From positions 1-29,718 of the IMG/VR virus record IMGVR_UViG_3300017770_000100: a stretch of DNA of 29,718 bases, one strand, 5' to 3'. Positions 1 to 8,273 of this stretch are shown piece after piece. Positions within the stretch are counted from its first letter, which is position 1. Each line of letters starts with the position of its first letter. Under the pieces are notes generated by a model. The model had not been told where the DNA came from. It was given only the letters and a program-made list of their open reading frames with translations, and ran no database searches. The position numbers and the translations under genes were made by a program. Source of the stretch: a virus.

Positions 1-1
1 A

Positions 2-310
2 GATGATACTAATAAAACATATGACTTAAGTAAGACTAAACAAAAAGAAGAGTTTGAAAAAGCTAGACTAAAAATGTATCAAAAAAGAATGGATATGGTA
101 AATGAAGCTAATGCTATGTATAAACTTGCTGATTCAGAAAAATATCTAGAATATTATCCAGACGAAAGAAATAATCTTAATCAAGCGCCAACGTCCGACA
201 AGCCAGGTGTTCAATTTCCTTGGCAAGAAGAATTATATAAGACAACAGGTGTTCCTGGATCAGATGAAAGAGCTGGTTTTATAGGGTCAATTAACGAGAA
301 GTACGATTAA
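2..310 (+). CDS. Partial hypothetical protein, 5' end outside window
   Basis: The reading frame is open from base 2, so this is the C-terminal part (about 102 codons visible) of a gene that starts upstream. The first in-window ATG, at 74, is probably internal. The visible part is hydrophilic: a charged, helix-prone stretch rich in Lys, Glu and Asp, then a segment rich in Pro, Gln and Asn ending in INEKYD. I see no membrane segment or catalytic motif and do not recognise the family. Its TAA overlaps the ATG of the holin gene by one base (TAATG), which suggests coupled translation with the late genes. A structural or accessory virion role is possible from position only. Confidence 0.6.
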   Translation, partial: DDTNKTYDLSKTKQKEEFEKARLKMYQKRMDMVNEANAMYKLADSEKYLEYYPDERNNLNQAPTSDKPGVQFPWQEELYKTTGVPGSDERAGFIGSINEKYD

Positions 311-762
311 TGTCGAAAAAATTTAAAGATACTAAAGTAGGTAAATTTTTATCTAATGCAGCTCCTGGCATATTAAACACTGTAGGCGATGTATTACCTA
401 ACAATGGTGTTATGGGTTTAGTAAAAAATCTTATACATAAAGAACAGGCTTTACCGCCAGAAGATAAAGAAAAAGCTTTATTATTATTACAACAAGATAT
501 AGTTGAAATGCAAGAAATAAGTAAACGTTGGTCTAGTGACATGGCATCAGACTCATGGTTAAGTAAAAATACAAGACCAATGACACTTATATTTTTAACT
601 GTGTCTTTAATTGTTTTAATACTTTTAGACAGCGGTAATATAGGTTTTGGAGTTGATAATACTTGGGTAGATTTATTAAAATCTTTACTTATAACAGTTT
701 ATGTAGCATACTTTGGTTCACGAGGGGTGGAAAAATTCAAAAAAATAGGTGATAATAAATAA
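310..762 (+). CDS. Holin, 3TM (GTA-release-like) family
   Basis: This is a 150-residue membrane protein that probably makes the lysis pore in the host inner membrane. Residues about 45-80 form a charged helix. They are followed by the signature RW..D..SDSWLSKNTRP (73-90), a first transmembrane segment (about 90-106), a short polar loop with GFGVDNTW, and a second transmembrane segment (about 120-136). It ends in FGSRGVEKFKK. This order, a Trp/Arg-Pro motif before two strong membrane spans and a basic C-terminus, is typical of the 3TM holin family found in gene-transfer agents and many marine phages. A weaker amphipathic N-terminal segment may be the third span. No endolysin is visible beside it, so that gene must lie outside the window or be unrecognised. 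The family call is by motif memory, not by a search. Confidence 0.8.
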   Translation: MSKKFKDTKVGKFLSNAAPGILNTVGDVLPNNGVMGLVKNLIHKEQALPPEDKEKALLLLQQDIVEMQEISKRWSSDMASDSWLSKNTRPMTLIFLTVSLIVLILLDSGNIGFGVDNTWVDLLKSLLITVYVAYFGSRGVEKFKKIGDNK

Positions 763-790
763 GAGTATTATATTAATTAAATCCAATTAA

Positions 791-1150
791 ATGAAAAATT
801 TATTATTAAGTGTATTAATGCTATTTAGTATTAGCATCCAAAGTCAAGACTTGAGCAAAAAATTAAAAGGAGTTTGGTCAAGTGACACAACAAGTTATTA
901 TGTAGTTATACTGCATAACGGCAAAGAGTTTAAGTTTGTTAATTTCTCTTTTACAGATAATAACACTGTAACAGAGACTGTGGTTGAACAAAAAAAAGAC
1001 TACGTTAAAACAAGAATTTATAACTCTAAAAATAAATGGGAAGTGTTTTTAACCTATAAACATGTAGACCAAAACACTTTATCAGTGAAATTTGAAGGAA
1101 GCACTAATAGAACTTCTATATATAAAAGGCACTGGATAATGACAAATTAA
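791..1150 (+). CDS. Small secreted beta-rich protein
   Basis: This is a 119-residue protein with a clear N-terminal signal peptide: MKN, a hydrophobic core LLLSVLMLF, then SISIQSQ with probable cleavage near residue 18-19. The mature part alternates short beta-prone stretches (GVWSSDTTSYYVVIL, KEFKFVNFSFTD, KWEVFLTYKHV, TLSVKFEG), compatible with a small beta barrel of the lipocalin-like kind common in Bacteroidota; that fold is inference. No lipobox cysteine is present, so it would be periplasmic or released rather than lipid-anchored. It sits just after the holin, so it might act in the envelope during lysis or modify the infected cell surface. The A/T-rich leader has no Shine-Dalgarno box. 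Confidence 0.7.
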   Translation: MKNLLLSVLMLFSISIQSQDLSKKLKGVWSSDTTSYYVVILHNGKEFKFVNFSFTDNNTVTETVVEQKKDYVKTRIYNSKNKWEVFLTYKHVDQNTLSVKFEGSTNRTSIYKRHWIMTN

Positions 1151-1160
1151 ATTAAATAAA

Positions 1161-1403
1161 ATGGAAAAAGTAAAAGAAATTACTAAAGAAGAATTAAAAA
1201 AAGTAAGAGACTTTCAGTCTAAACTTTTTGAACTAACACAACAAATAGGATTAGCAGAAACTCAAAAACATGCTATACTTCATGAAATAGCAGGAGTTAA
1301 TCAAGACCAAGATGTTGTAAAAAAAGAATTAGAAAATAAATACGGTTCTATAAATATAAATTTAGAAGACGGAACTTATACTGAAAATCAAGAAAATGAA
1401 TAA
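1161..1403 (+). CDS. Short coiled-coil conserved phage protein
   Basis: This is an 80-residue, strongly charged protein. The first 60 residues are helix-prone with heptad-like spacing (EELKKVRDFQSKLFELTQQIGL, then HAILHEIAG and VKKELENKYG), and the end is acidic (NINLEDGTYTENQENE). Proteins of this build recur in marine phage contigs with no assigned function. It begins ten bases after the preceding stop and overlaps the next gene by eight bases, so it belongs to the same transcription unit. A chaperone-like or structural-assembly role would be a guess. Confidence 0.7.
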   Translation: MEKVKEITKEELKKVRDFQSKLFELTQQIGLAETQKHAILHEIAGVNQDQDVVKKELENKYGSININLEDGTYTENQENE

Positions 1404-1623
1404 TGTAGTTAGAAAAATCAGCATTGGTTCTGATTATAAAAATGATGCTATGCATTATTCTGTAGGTCAACAAGTTTATGGTGGTCATGAAATATCTCAT
1501 ATACTTTTAGACACAACTGATAATTCATATAACATACATATAAAGAAAAATAACGAGGTATTGCCGTGGAAGAAATTTAACTCTAACATGGCTATATCTA
1601 TAGAGTATGATTTAGAATATTAA
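1396..1623 (+). CDS. Conserved hypothetical protein, 75 aa
   Basis: This is a small, probably beta-rich soluble protein with the pattern VVRKISIGSDYKNDAMHYSVGQ near the start and NNEVLPWKKFNSNMAISIEYDLEY at the end. Short phage proteins of this type are widespread in marine phages next to terminase genes but have no known function. The start overlaps the upstream gene by eight bases in another frame and the TAA overlaps the next ATG by one base (TAATG), indicating translational coupling. There are no membrane spans, cysteines or catalytic signatures. Confidence 0.7.
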   Translation: MNNVVRKISIGSDYKNDAMHYSVGQQVYGGHEISHILLDTTDNSYNIHIKKNNEVLPWKKFNSNMAISIEYDLEY

Positions 1624-2228
1624 TGAATAGTATATATGATTTTATTATAGAACCTGTAGGTGATAGGTATGATAATAAAAAAACAGTAGGCGGTAAAGAT
1701 TTAATACTTAACACTAAAGTTGAGTCTTGGAAATTTGTTAATAGATTAGCAAAAGTTGTAGCGTTGCCAATAGCTTTGAAAACTCCTATAAAAAAAGGTG
1801 ATACTATAATTGTTCATCAAAACATATTTAGAAGATTTTACAATATGAAAGGTGAACAAAGCAACAGTAGATCTTATTTTAAAGATAATATGTATTTTGC
1901 TGCTATTGATCAAATATATTTATATAAACACGATACAGAGTGGTTATCTTTTGGAGATAGGTGCTTTGTAATGCCTATTAAAAATTCTAATGATCTAATC
2001 AACAGAAAAGAAGATCCTAGTATTGGAGTGCTTAAAATTAGTAATAATAAACTAGAAGCATCTAATATTAAACCAGGAGACACTATAGGTTTTGTTCCAG
2101 GTGCTGAATGGGAATTTATTGTAGACGACCAACGTCTTTATTGTATGAAATCAAATGATATTGTAATTAAATATGGAAATAAAGAAAACCAAGAAGAGTA
2201 TAATCCTAGCTGGGCAAGTCGCAGTTGA
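1623..2228 (+). CDS. Tandem GroES-like co-chaperonin protein
   Basis: The 201-residue product looks like two GroES (Hsp10) domains in series. Domain 1 (about 5-104) has the opening beta strand DFIIEPVGDR, a mobile-loop-like segment with Gly-Gly at 23-24 and the hydrophobic triplet LIL at 27-29 (GroES uses IVL to bind GroEL), then the hallmark IKKGDTIIVH around Gly59-Asp60. Domain 2 (about 108-187) opens with GDRCFVMPIK, lacks a clear Gly-Gly mobile loop, and ends in IKPGDTIGF...EWEFIVDDQRLYCMKSNDIVIKY, which closely follows the GroES C-terminal pattern. Phages such as T4 (gp31) encode GroES substitutes to fold capsid protein with host GroEL, and a place just before the terminase and head genes fits that role. 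The last 18 residues overlap the next gene and lie outside both domains. The fold assignment is from motif comparison by eye. Confidence 0.65.
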   Translation: MNSIYDFIIEPVGDRYDNKKTVGGKDLILNTKVESWKFVNRLAKVVALPIALKTPIKKGDTIIVHQNIFRRFYNMKGEQSNSRSYFKDNMYFAAIDQIYLYKHDTEWLSFGDRCFVMPIKNSNDLINRKEDPSIGVLKISNNKLEASNIKPGDTIGFVPGAEWEFIVDDQRLYCMKSNDIVIKYGNKENQEEYNPSWASRS

Positions 2229-2451
2229 AGAATTAATAAAGGTAGCTAAAGAACCTATTGTTGACTCTGATGATGATATATCTGCTGATAGACTTAAAAA
2301 TGCTGCAGCTACAAAAAAGCTTGCTATATTTGATGCTTTTGAAATTTTAAATAGAATACAAGAAGAAGAAGATATAATTGAAGGTAAAATAGAAAACGAA
2401 ACTAAGAAACCTAAACAGTTTAAAGGTTTTGCTGAAGGAAGATCTAAGTAA
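2173..2451 (+). CDS. Probable terminase small-subunit-position protein
   Basis: This is a 92-residue, highly charged and mostly helical protein directly before the large terminase; its TAA overlaps the terminase ATG by one base. The core ISADRLKNAAATKKLAIFDAFEIL and the following EEED run look like an oligomerising helix, and the start (KKTKKSIILAG) is basic. Size, charge pattern and position fit a small terminase subunit, which recognises the phage DNA and feeds it to the large subunit. I cannot point to a definite helix-turn-helix, so the function rests mostly on synteny. It starts inside the end of the GroES-like gene (56-base overlap in another frame). Confidence 0.55.
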   Translation: MEIKKTKKSIILAGQVAVEELIKVAKEPIVDSDDDISADRLKNAAATKKLAIFDAFEILNRIQEEEDIIEGKIENETKKPKQFKGFAEGRSK

Positions 2452-4664
2452 TGTACGAGCAAACTTTATATAAAATACTAGACGATCATATAAAACCTAA
2501 AATAATAAAACAATTAAATAGGTATAAAAAATGGGAGTATGGTTATAACGCAGAACATGATGTTATTGTTATTTCAAAGACTGGTAAAATAGGTGAAATA
2601 TATAACATTCAAGGACTTAAAATAGCATTGCCTTTAGAAGAGAACGTTCATAAGTTTAAAGAAAATAAATGGACAGTTTTTGAATATCCTAAAGTTTTAA
2701 AAAAAATAAAAACAGTATTCGACTGGAGAGAATATCCAGAAGATTTTAAAGAGCAATGGTATGAATATATTAATGAAGAATTTAGAAGGCGTGAAGAAGG
2801 TTTCTGGTATATTAACAAAGATAAGCCTACTTACATTACTGGCAATCATTATATGTACTTGCAGTGGAGTAAGATTGACGTTGGGCAGCCAGACTTTCGA
2901 GAGGCAAACCGTCTCTTTTTCATATTCTGGACCGCAGTACACGCTGATGCAAGGTGTTACGGTATGTGCTATCTCAAGAATAGACGTTCAGGCTTTTCGT
3001 TTATGGCGTCCGGAGTTACAGTGGATATGGCGACCATATCAAGCGACTCACGTTTTGGGATATTGTCCAAATCTGGCTCCGATGCTAAGAAGATGTTCAC
3101 CGATAAGGTTGTACCAATATCCGTTAATTATCCATTCTTTTTCAAACCGATCCAGGACGGTATGGACCGCCCAAAGACCGAACTCGCATACAGAGTACCA
3201 GCGTCCAAGTTCACAAGAAGATCAATCGTATCAACCGAGCAGACCGAGGATCTCACCGGGTTGGACACCACGATCGACTGGAAAAACACGGGGGACAACG
3301 CCTACGATGGAGAGAAACTCAGGCTCCTCGTCCACGACGAATCAGGTAAATGGGAACGCCCGAACAATATTCAAAACAACTGGCGCGTTACGAAAACCAC
3401 CCTTAGATTAGGTAGTAGAATTATCGGTAAGTGCATGATGGGATCAACATCAAATGCTTTAGATAAAGGAGGCGCGAATTTTAAAAAATTATTTTATGAC
3501 TCAGATGTCACAAAAAGAAATGCAAATGGACAGACACGTTCAGGACTCTATTCTTTGTTCATTCCTATGGAATGGAATTACGAAGGATACATTGATTCTT
3601 ACGGTTATCCTGTCTTCGACTCACCAAAAGACCTTGTTAAAGGCCCTCACGGAACACCGATTACAATTGGAGTCATTGAATACTGGCAAAATGAAGTTGA
3701 TGGTTTAAAACAAGATCAAGATGCTTTAAATGAATTTTATAGACAATTTCCAAGAACTGAAGAGCATGCTTTTAGAGATGAGGCTAAATCTTCTTTGTTT
3801 AATTTAACTAAAATATACGAACAAATAGACTGGAATGCAGATATAAAAAGATCATCTGTTGTAACACAAGGAAGTTTTCAATGGACAGGAGGTATTAAAG
3901 ATACTACTGTTATATTTGTACCAAATAAAAACGGAAGATTTTTTGTTTCATGGGTTCCACCTAAAAGATTACAAAATAATGTAATAAGTAAGTTAGGCAA
4001 TAAATATCCTGGTAATGATACTTTAGGAGCTTTTGGTTGTGACAGTTATGATATATCAGGTACAGTAGACGGTAGAGGTTCTAATGGAGCTTTGCATGGA
4101 TTAACTAAATTTAGCATGGAAGACGTGCCACCAAATCATTTCTTTTTAGAATATATCGCTCGTCCACAAACAGCTGAAATATTCTTTGAAGATGTTTTAA
4201 TGGCTTGTATTTTTTATGGTATGCCAATACTTGCTGAGAATAATAAACCTAGATTACTATACCATTTTAAACGTAGAGGTTATAGAGGTTTTGCAATGAA
4301 TAGACCAGATAAAGTTTATAACAAACTATCTGTTACAGAAAGAGAAATAGGTGGTATACCTAACTCTAGTCAAGATATAATGCAAGCTCACGCTGCTGCT
4401 ATAGAAAGCTATGTTGAAAGCTACGTTGGACTTAGAGACGACAATACATATGGAGATACATATTTTCAAAGAACATTAGAAGACTGGGCTAAATTTAATA
4501 TAAACAATAGAACAACACACGATGCTTCTATTAGCTCTGGTTTAGCAATAATGGCTTGTAATAAAAATAAATATAGACCTGTTCCTCAAGTTATGAGAAA
4601 AAATTATGATTTAGGAATAAAAAAATTTGATAATAGTGGGTTATTATCTAAAATGATAGATTAA
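2451..4664 (+). CDS. terL: Terminase large subunit (ATPase-nuclease)
   Basis: This is the motor that pumps DNA through the portal and cuts it. The 737 residues carry an N-terminal adaptor part with YITGNHYMYLQW, an unusual Walker A, KNRRSGFS (176-183), a Walker B, LRLLVHDE (290-297, Asp296/Glu297), and a coupling motif, GSTSN (331-335). The C-terminal RNase H-like nuclease starts with FGCDSYD (Asp531, Asp534), with further acidic residues near ILAENN and SSQD. In the Walker A the usual GKS lysine is Phe; the lysine sits at the front, as in lambda gpA, so the ATPase should work. Length is within the long terminases of podoviruses and crAss-like phages. The segment from about 2881 to 3420 is far richer in G+C and uses different codons from the rest (see findings). 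Confidence 0.95.
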   Translation: MYEQTLYKILDDHIKPKIIKQLNRYKKWEYGYNAEHDVIVISKTGKIGEIYNIQGLKIALPLEENVHKFKENKWTVFEYPKVLKKIKTVFDWREYPEDFKEQWYEYINEEFRRREEGFWYINKDKPTYITGNHYMYLQWSKIDVGQPDFREANRLFFIFWTAVHADARCYGMCYLKNRRSGFSFMASGVTVDMATISSDSRFGILSKSGSDAKKMFTDKVVPISVNYPFFFKPIQDGMDRPKTELAYRVPASKFTRRSIVSTEQTEDLTGLDTTIDWKNTGDNAYDGEKLRLLVHDESGKWERPNNIQNNWRVTKTTLRLGSRIIGKCMMGSTSNALDKGGANFKKLFYDSDVTKRNANGQTRSGLYSLFIPMEWNYEGYIDSYGYPVFDSPKDLVKGPHGTPITIGVIEYWQNEVDGLKQDQDALNEFYRQFPRTEEHAFRDEAKSSLFNLTKIYEQIDWNADIKRSSVVTQGSFQWTGGIKDTTVIFVPNKNGRFFVSWVPPKRLQNNVISKLGNKYPGNDTLGAFGCDSYDISGTVDGRGSNGALHGLTKFSMEDVPPNHFFLEYIARPQTAEIFFEDVLMACIFYGMPILAENNKPRLLYHFKRRGYRGFAMNRPDKVYNKLSVTEREIGGIPNSSQDIMQAHAAAIESYVESYVGLRDDNTYGDTYFQRTLEDWAKFNINNRTTHDASISSGLAIMACNKNKYRPVPQVMRKNYDLGIKKFDNSGLLSKMID
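2881..3420 (+). other. GC-rich compositional island inside terL
   Basis: By hand count 260 of 540 bases are G or C (48%), rising to 96 of 180 (53%) at 3181-3360. Sampled 60-base lines outside (2521-2580 and 3721-3780) each give 18 of 60 (30%). Codon choice switches too: leucine becomes CTC, and ACC, ACG, GAC, AAC, GCC and CGC are frequent, whereas the flanks use TTA, ACA, GAT, AAT and AGA. The terminase frame runs through unbroken and the island covers the ATPase motifs. A weaker enriched tail reaches about 3690. Possible origins are homologous exchange with a GC-richer relative, co-conversion after homing of a mobile intron, or a chimeric assembly. Confidence 0.85.
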
Positions 4665-7067
4665 ATGAGAAAAGTATATACTAACGGTAATAGCATTTTT
4701 CCTAGCCAAGTGGTTAGCGACGCTGAAAAAGCATCTTGGGAATATGGCGAGCAGGTTGCTCAAGCTATAGAGCAAGAATGGTTTAATCAAGGGAGAACAA
4801 ATGGCAATAGATATCTAACCACATGGAATAATTATAATAGACTTAGATTATACGCTAGAGGCGAACAACCTACTCAAAAATATAAAGATGAACTATCTAT
4901 TAATGGTGATTTGTCTTATCTTAATTTAGACTGGAAACCAGTACCTATTATATCTAAATTCGTAGATATATTATCTAATGGTATTTCTAACAAAGATTAT
5001 GATATAAATGCTTTTGCACAAGATCCTGCTGCTATACAAAAAAGAACTAGTTATGCTGAATTATTAGCGCAAGATATTTTCGCAAGAGATACAATGAAAC
5101 AAATAACAGCTCAACTAGGAAAAGAGCTATATAATACTAACATACCTGAAGATCAATTACCACAAACACCAGAAGAGTTAGAGCTTCATATGCAGTTGAC
5201 TTACAAGCAGTCTGTAGAAATAGCAGAAGAAGAAGTTATAAACCAAGTGTTAGATTATAACAAATGGGATTTAACAAGACGTAGAGTAAACTATGATTTA
5301 GTAACTTGTGGTATTGGAGCTGTTAAAACAGATTTTAACGTATCAAACGGTATAACTGTTGATTATGTAGATCCAGCTTATTTAATATATTCTTACACAG
5401 AAGATCCAAATTTTGAAGACATATATTATGTGGGTGAATTAAAAGCGCAAACACTACCAGAAATAGCAAAACAATTTCCAAGTTTAAGTGATAATGTATT
5501 AGAAAAAATACAAGAATATCAAGGTAGTCAAGAAAGTAAATATGGTTTTGGTCAAGGAGCATGGGATTCTAATACCATTCCTTTATTGTATTTTGAATAC
5601 AAAACATATAGTGATCAAGTATTTAAAATAAAAGAAACAGAAAGCGGTTTATTAAAGGCTATAGAAAAACCAGATAGTTTTAATCCACCTGAAAATGATA
5701 ACTTTGAAAGAGTTGGAAGAACAATAGAAGTTTTATATAGAGGTGTTAAAGTTTTAGGAACAAATATATTATTAAGGTGGGAAATGTGTCCTAATATGAC
5801 AAGACCTTTTGCTGACACTACAAAAGTAGAAATGAATTATGCAATATGCGCTCCTAGAATATATAAAGGTCGTATTGATTCTACAGTTGGTAGAATAACT
5901 GGTTTTGCAGACATGATTCAAATAACACATCTTAAACTACAACAAGTAATAGCTAGAATGGTGCCAGATGGTGTATTCTTAGATATGGATGGTTTAGCAG
6001 AGGTTGATTTAGGTAATGGTACAAATTATAATCCAGCAGAAGCTCTTAATATGTATTTCCAAACAGGTTCTGTTGTGGGTAGATCTTTAACACAAGATGG
6101 TGATATAAATAGAGGTAAAGTACCTGTACAAGAATTAGCTACAGGTTCTGGTCAAGCTAAAATACAAAGTTTAATATCTACGTATAATTATTATTTACAA
6201 ATGATACGTGATGTAACAGGATTAAACGAAGCAAGAGATGGTAGTACACCAGATAAAAGTACTTTAGTTGGTTTACAAAAGCTAGCAGCACAAGCTTCTA
6301 ATATAGCTACAAAACATATTAATAACGCTAGTTTATATTTAACGTTAAGAATATGTGAAAATATATCTAAGAAAGTTAATGACATGTTAGATTATCCTCT
6401 AACTGCTAACGTATTAAAACAAAGTATATCTATATTTAATACTGAAACGTTAAGAGGTTTAGAACAAATTAATTTACATGACTTTGGTATATTCTTAGAT
6501 CTTGAGCCAGATGAAGAAGAAAAAGCAATGTTAGAACAAAACATACAGGTGGCTTTATCAAGTGGTGGTATTGATTTAGAAGATGCAATAGAAATACGTC
6601 AAATACGTAATTTAAAGCTTGCTAACCAAATGTTAAAAATGAAACGTAAACGTAAGTTACAACGTGAAAGACAAATGCAAGCTGAAATGTCTCAACAACA
6701 AGCACAAGCAAACGCTCAAGCTAGTCAAGCTGCAGCAGAGGCTGAAGTACAAAAACAACAAGCTTTAACATCTGAAAAAGTAAACTTTGAGCAAGCTAAG
6801 TCTCAGTTTGAAATACAACGTATGCAAGCAGAGGCTCAAATAAAAAGAGAATTAATGTCAGAAGAGTTTAATTATCAAGTTCAATTAGAACAAATGAAAA
6901 CTCAAAGAGAATCTACAAGAGAAAAAGAAATAGAAGATCGTAAAGACAAAAGAACAAGAATAGCAGGTACACAACAAAGTACTATGATAGATCAAAGAAA
7001 AAATGATTTATTACCTACTAATTTTGAACAACAAGGGCAAATGGAAGATCAATTTCCAGTTGCTTAA
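4665..7067 (+). CDS. Portal protein
   Basis: This 800-residue protein follows the terminase with no gap and should form the dodecameric ring at one capsid vertex through which DNA enters and leaves. Marks of the family are the early helical part with NNYNRLRLYARGEQ (about 55-68), the WKPVPIISKFVDILSNGI segment, a central clip/stem region with YVDPAYLIYSY, and a stem-like part before it turns into a long helix. From about residue 640 to 770 the sequence is Gln-, Ala- and Glu-rich coiled coil (MQAEMSQQQAQANAQASQAA and similar), suggesting a long C-terminal barrel reaching into the head as in P22-like and crAss-like portals. The size agrees with those podoviral portals rather than the roughly 500-residue siphoviral ones. 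The assignment rests on synteny, length and motif memory. Confidence 0.85.
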   Translation: MRKVYTNGNSIFPSQVVSDAEKASWEYGEQVAQAIEQEWFNQGRTNGNRYLTTWNNYNRLRLYARGEQPTQKYKDELSINGDLSYLNLDWKPVPIISKFVDILSNGISNKDYDINAFAQDPAAIQKRTSYAELLAQDIFARDTMKQITAQLGKELYNTNIPEDQLPQTPEELELHMQLTYKQSVEIAEEEVINQVLDYNKWDLTRRRVNYDLVTCGIGAVKTDFNVSNGITVDYVDPAYLIYSYTEDPNFEDIYYVGELKAQTLPEIAKQFPSLSDNVLEKIQEYQGSQESKYGFGQGAWDSNTIPLLYFEYKTYSDQVFKIKETESGLLKAIEKPDSFNPPENDNFERVGRTIEVLYRGVKVLGTNILLRWEMCPNMTRPFADTTKVEMNYAICAPRIYKGRIDSTVGRITGFADMIQITHLKLQQVIARMVPDGVFLDMDGLAEVDLGNGTNYNPAEALNMYFQTGSVVGRSLTQDGDINRGKVPVQELATGSGQAKIQSLISTYNYYLQMIRDVTGLNEARDGSTPDKSTLVGLQKLAAQASNIATKHINNASLYLTLRICENISKKVNDMLDYPLTANVLKQSISIFNTETLRGLEQINLHDFGIFLDLEPDEEEKAMLEQNIQVALSSGGIDLEDAIEIRQIRNLKLANQMLKMKRKRKLQRERQMQAEMSQQQAQANAQASQAAAEAEVQKQQALTSEKVNFEQAKSQFEIQRMQAEAQIKRELMSEEFNYQVQLEQMKTQRESTREKEIEDRKDKRTRIAGTQQSTMIDQRKNDLLPTNFEQQGQMEDQFPVA

Positions 7068-7075
7068 TTATTAAT

Positions 7076-7100
7076 TATTTAATTATATTATATTATGGCT
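7076..7100 (+). promoter_or_regulatory. Duplicated AT-only leader, copy 1
   Basis: This 25-base stretch spans the start codon of the scaffold-like gene (ATG at 7095) and is identical to 9792-9816, which spans the start of the gene after the capsid gene. Ahead of the ATG it contains only A and T. It lacks a Shine-Dalgarno box, so a translation-enhancing leader of the A/T-rich Bacteroidota type or a phage late promoter are both possible. Confidence 0.5.
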
Positions 7101-8261
7101 GAAGAAGCAAAAGAACCTGTAAAACAGGAGGGTGACTTTAAAATAAAGTCAAAACCAAAAAGTAAAAAACCAAAACAACTAGCTAAATCTGATAAAGAAG
7201 TAGCTAAAATTGATTTATCTAAACCAGAAGCACAAGGCGAGGTACAACCAGCTGTTGCTAAAATGGATTTAACTAAAGAACCAGAAAAAGTTGTAGAAGA
7301 AAAACCAATTGTTGAAATTAAAGAAGAAACTTTTACTGAAACTAAAGAAGAACCTTTTACTGAAATTATTGAAGAAGTAACTGAAAAAGTTGAAACTACT
7401 CCAATACAGAAAAAAGAACCTTTAATTGAAACTCCTAAATTACCAGAAAATATTGAAAAGCTGGTTAAGTTTATGGACGATACAGGTGGTACAGTATCTG
7501 ATTATGTAGAACTAAATAGAGATTATAGTTCTTTAGATGATAAGCAGGTATTACAAGAATATTATAAAAAAACTAAACCACATCTAGACAGTGAAGATAT
7601 AGGTCTATTATTAGAAGATTATCAATACGATGAAGATTTAGATGAGGCAAAAGATATACGAAGAAAAAAACTAGCTTACAAAGAAGCTGTTGCTCATGCT
7701 AAAAATGATCTAACTAAATTAAAAGATCAATACTATGCTGATATAAAAAACAGACCTGGAGTTAATCCAGAACAACAAAAAGCTACAGATTTTTTTAATC
7801 GTTACAACAAACAGCAAGAAACTATAAAGCAGTCACAGGAAATTTTCCAAAAACGTACTAATGATTTGTTCGGATCAGAATTCAAAGGTTTTGATTATTC
7901 TGTCGGAGACAAAAATTTTAGATACAAGGTAAAAGATCCGGGGCGTGTTGCAGAGGCTCAAAGTAATATTGAAAATTTTGTTAATAAATTTATTGACAAT
8001 AATGGAAATATTTCTGATGCAGCTGGTTACCACAAAGCTTTATATGCTGCGATGAATGCGGACAAGCTAGCTTCTCATTTTTATGAGCAAGGTAAAGCAG
8101 ATGGTGTTAAAACTATCGTTAAACAATCGAAAAATCCGGCTACAGACACACCTAGGCAGGTTGCCAGTGGAGATGTTTTTGTGGGTGGAATGAAGGTAAA
8201 GTCTATTAGTGGATCTGATTCATCAAAATTGAAAATAAAAAAACGAACATTTAACAATTAA
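7095..8261 (+). CDS. Capsid scaffold-like protein
   Basis: The 388-residue protein lies between portal and major capsid protein, the classic scaffold position, and has a scaffold-like build. About 115 N-terminal residues are low-complexity Lys/Glu/Pro (KSKPKSKKPKQ, then acidic KEE and EEV repeats). A helical, highly charged core follows (PENIEKLVKFMDD from about 117, then KAYKEAVAHAKNDL-type helices), and a basic C-terminus ends in KLKIKKR, often the capsid-binding end. No protease motif is seen, so capsid maturation cleavage is not explained here. A tandem 24-base repeat in the N-terminal part (7320-7367) shows how the acidic linker may have grown. The start follows the duplicated AT leader. 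Confidence 0.7.
   Translation: MAEEAKEPVKQEGDFKIKSKPKSKKPKQLAKSDKEVAKIDLSKPEAQGEVQPAVAKMDLTKEPEKVVEEKPIVEIKEETFTETKEEPFTEIIEEVTEKVETTPIQKKEPLIETPKLPENIEKLVKFMDDTGGTVSDYVELNRDYSSLDDKQVLQEYYKKTKPHLDSEDIGLLLEDYQYDEDLDEAKDIRRKKLAYKEAVAHAKNDLTKLKDQYYADIKNRPGVNPEQQKATDFFNRYNKQQETIKQSQEIFQKRTNDLFGSEFKGFDYSVGDKNFRYKVKDPGRVAEAQSNIENFVNKFIDNNGNISDAAGYHKALYAAMNADKLASHFYEQGKADGVKTIVKQSKNPATDTPRQVASGDVFVGGMKVKSISGSDSSKLKIKKRTFNN
7320..7367 (+). repeat. Tandem 24-base repeat, two copies, in scaffold gene
   Basis: The copies at 7320-7343 and 7344-7367 differ at two bases (an A/C and a C/T change). Each encodes an acidic octapeptide of the form KEE-x-FTE-x in the disordered N-terminal linker. The 24-base unit keeps the frame, so copy number could change without breaking the gene. 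Confidence 0.85.
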
Positions 8262-8273
8262 AATTTAGAAAAA

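Noticed and set aside
2761-3411. 216-codon + strand ORF overlapping the terminase in another frame
   Set aside because: It coincides with the GC-rich block, where stops are rarer by chance. The product is low-complexity Ser/Arg/Pro without a domain, while the terminase frame carries all expected motifs.
2451-4664. Intron or intein inside terL to explain the composition change
   Set aside because: The protein reads continuously with terminase motifs across the block; no extra domain, splice-like boundary or homing nuclease is present now. Only a past event remains possible.
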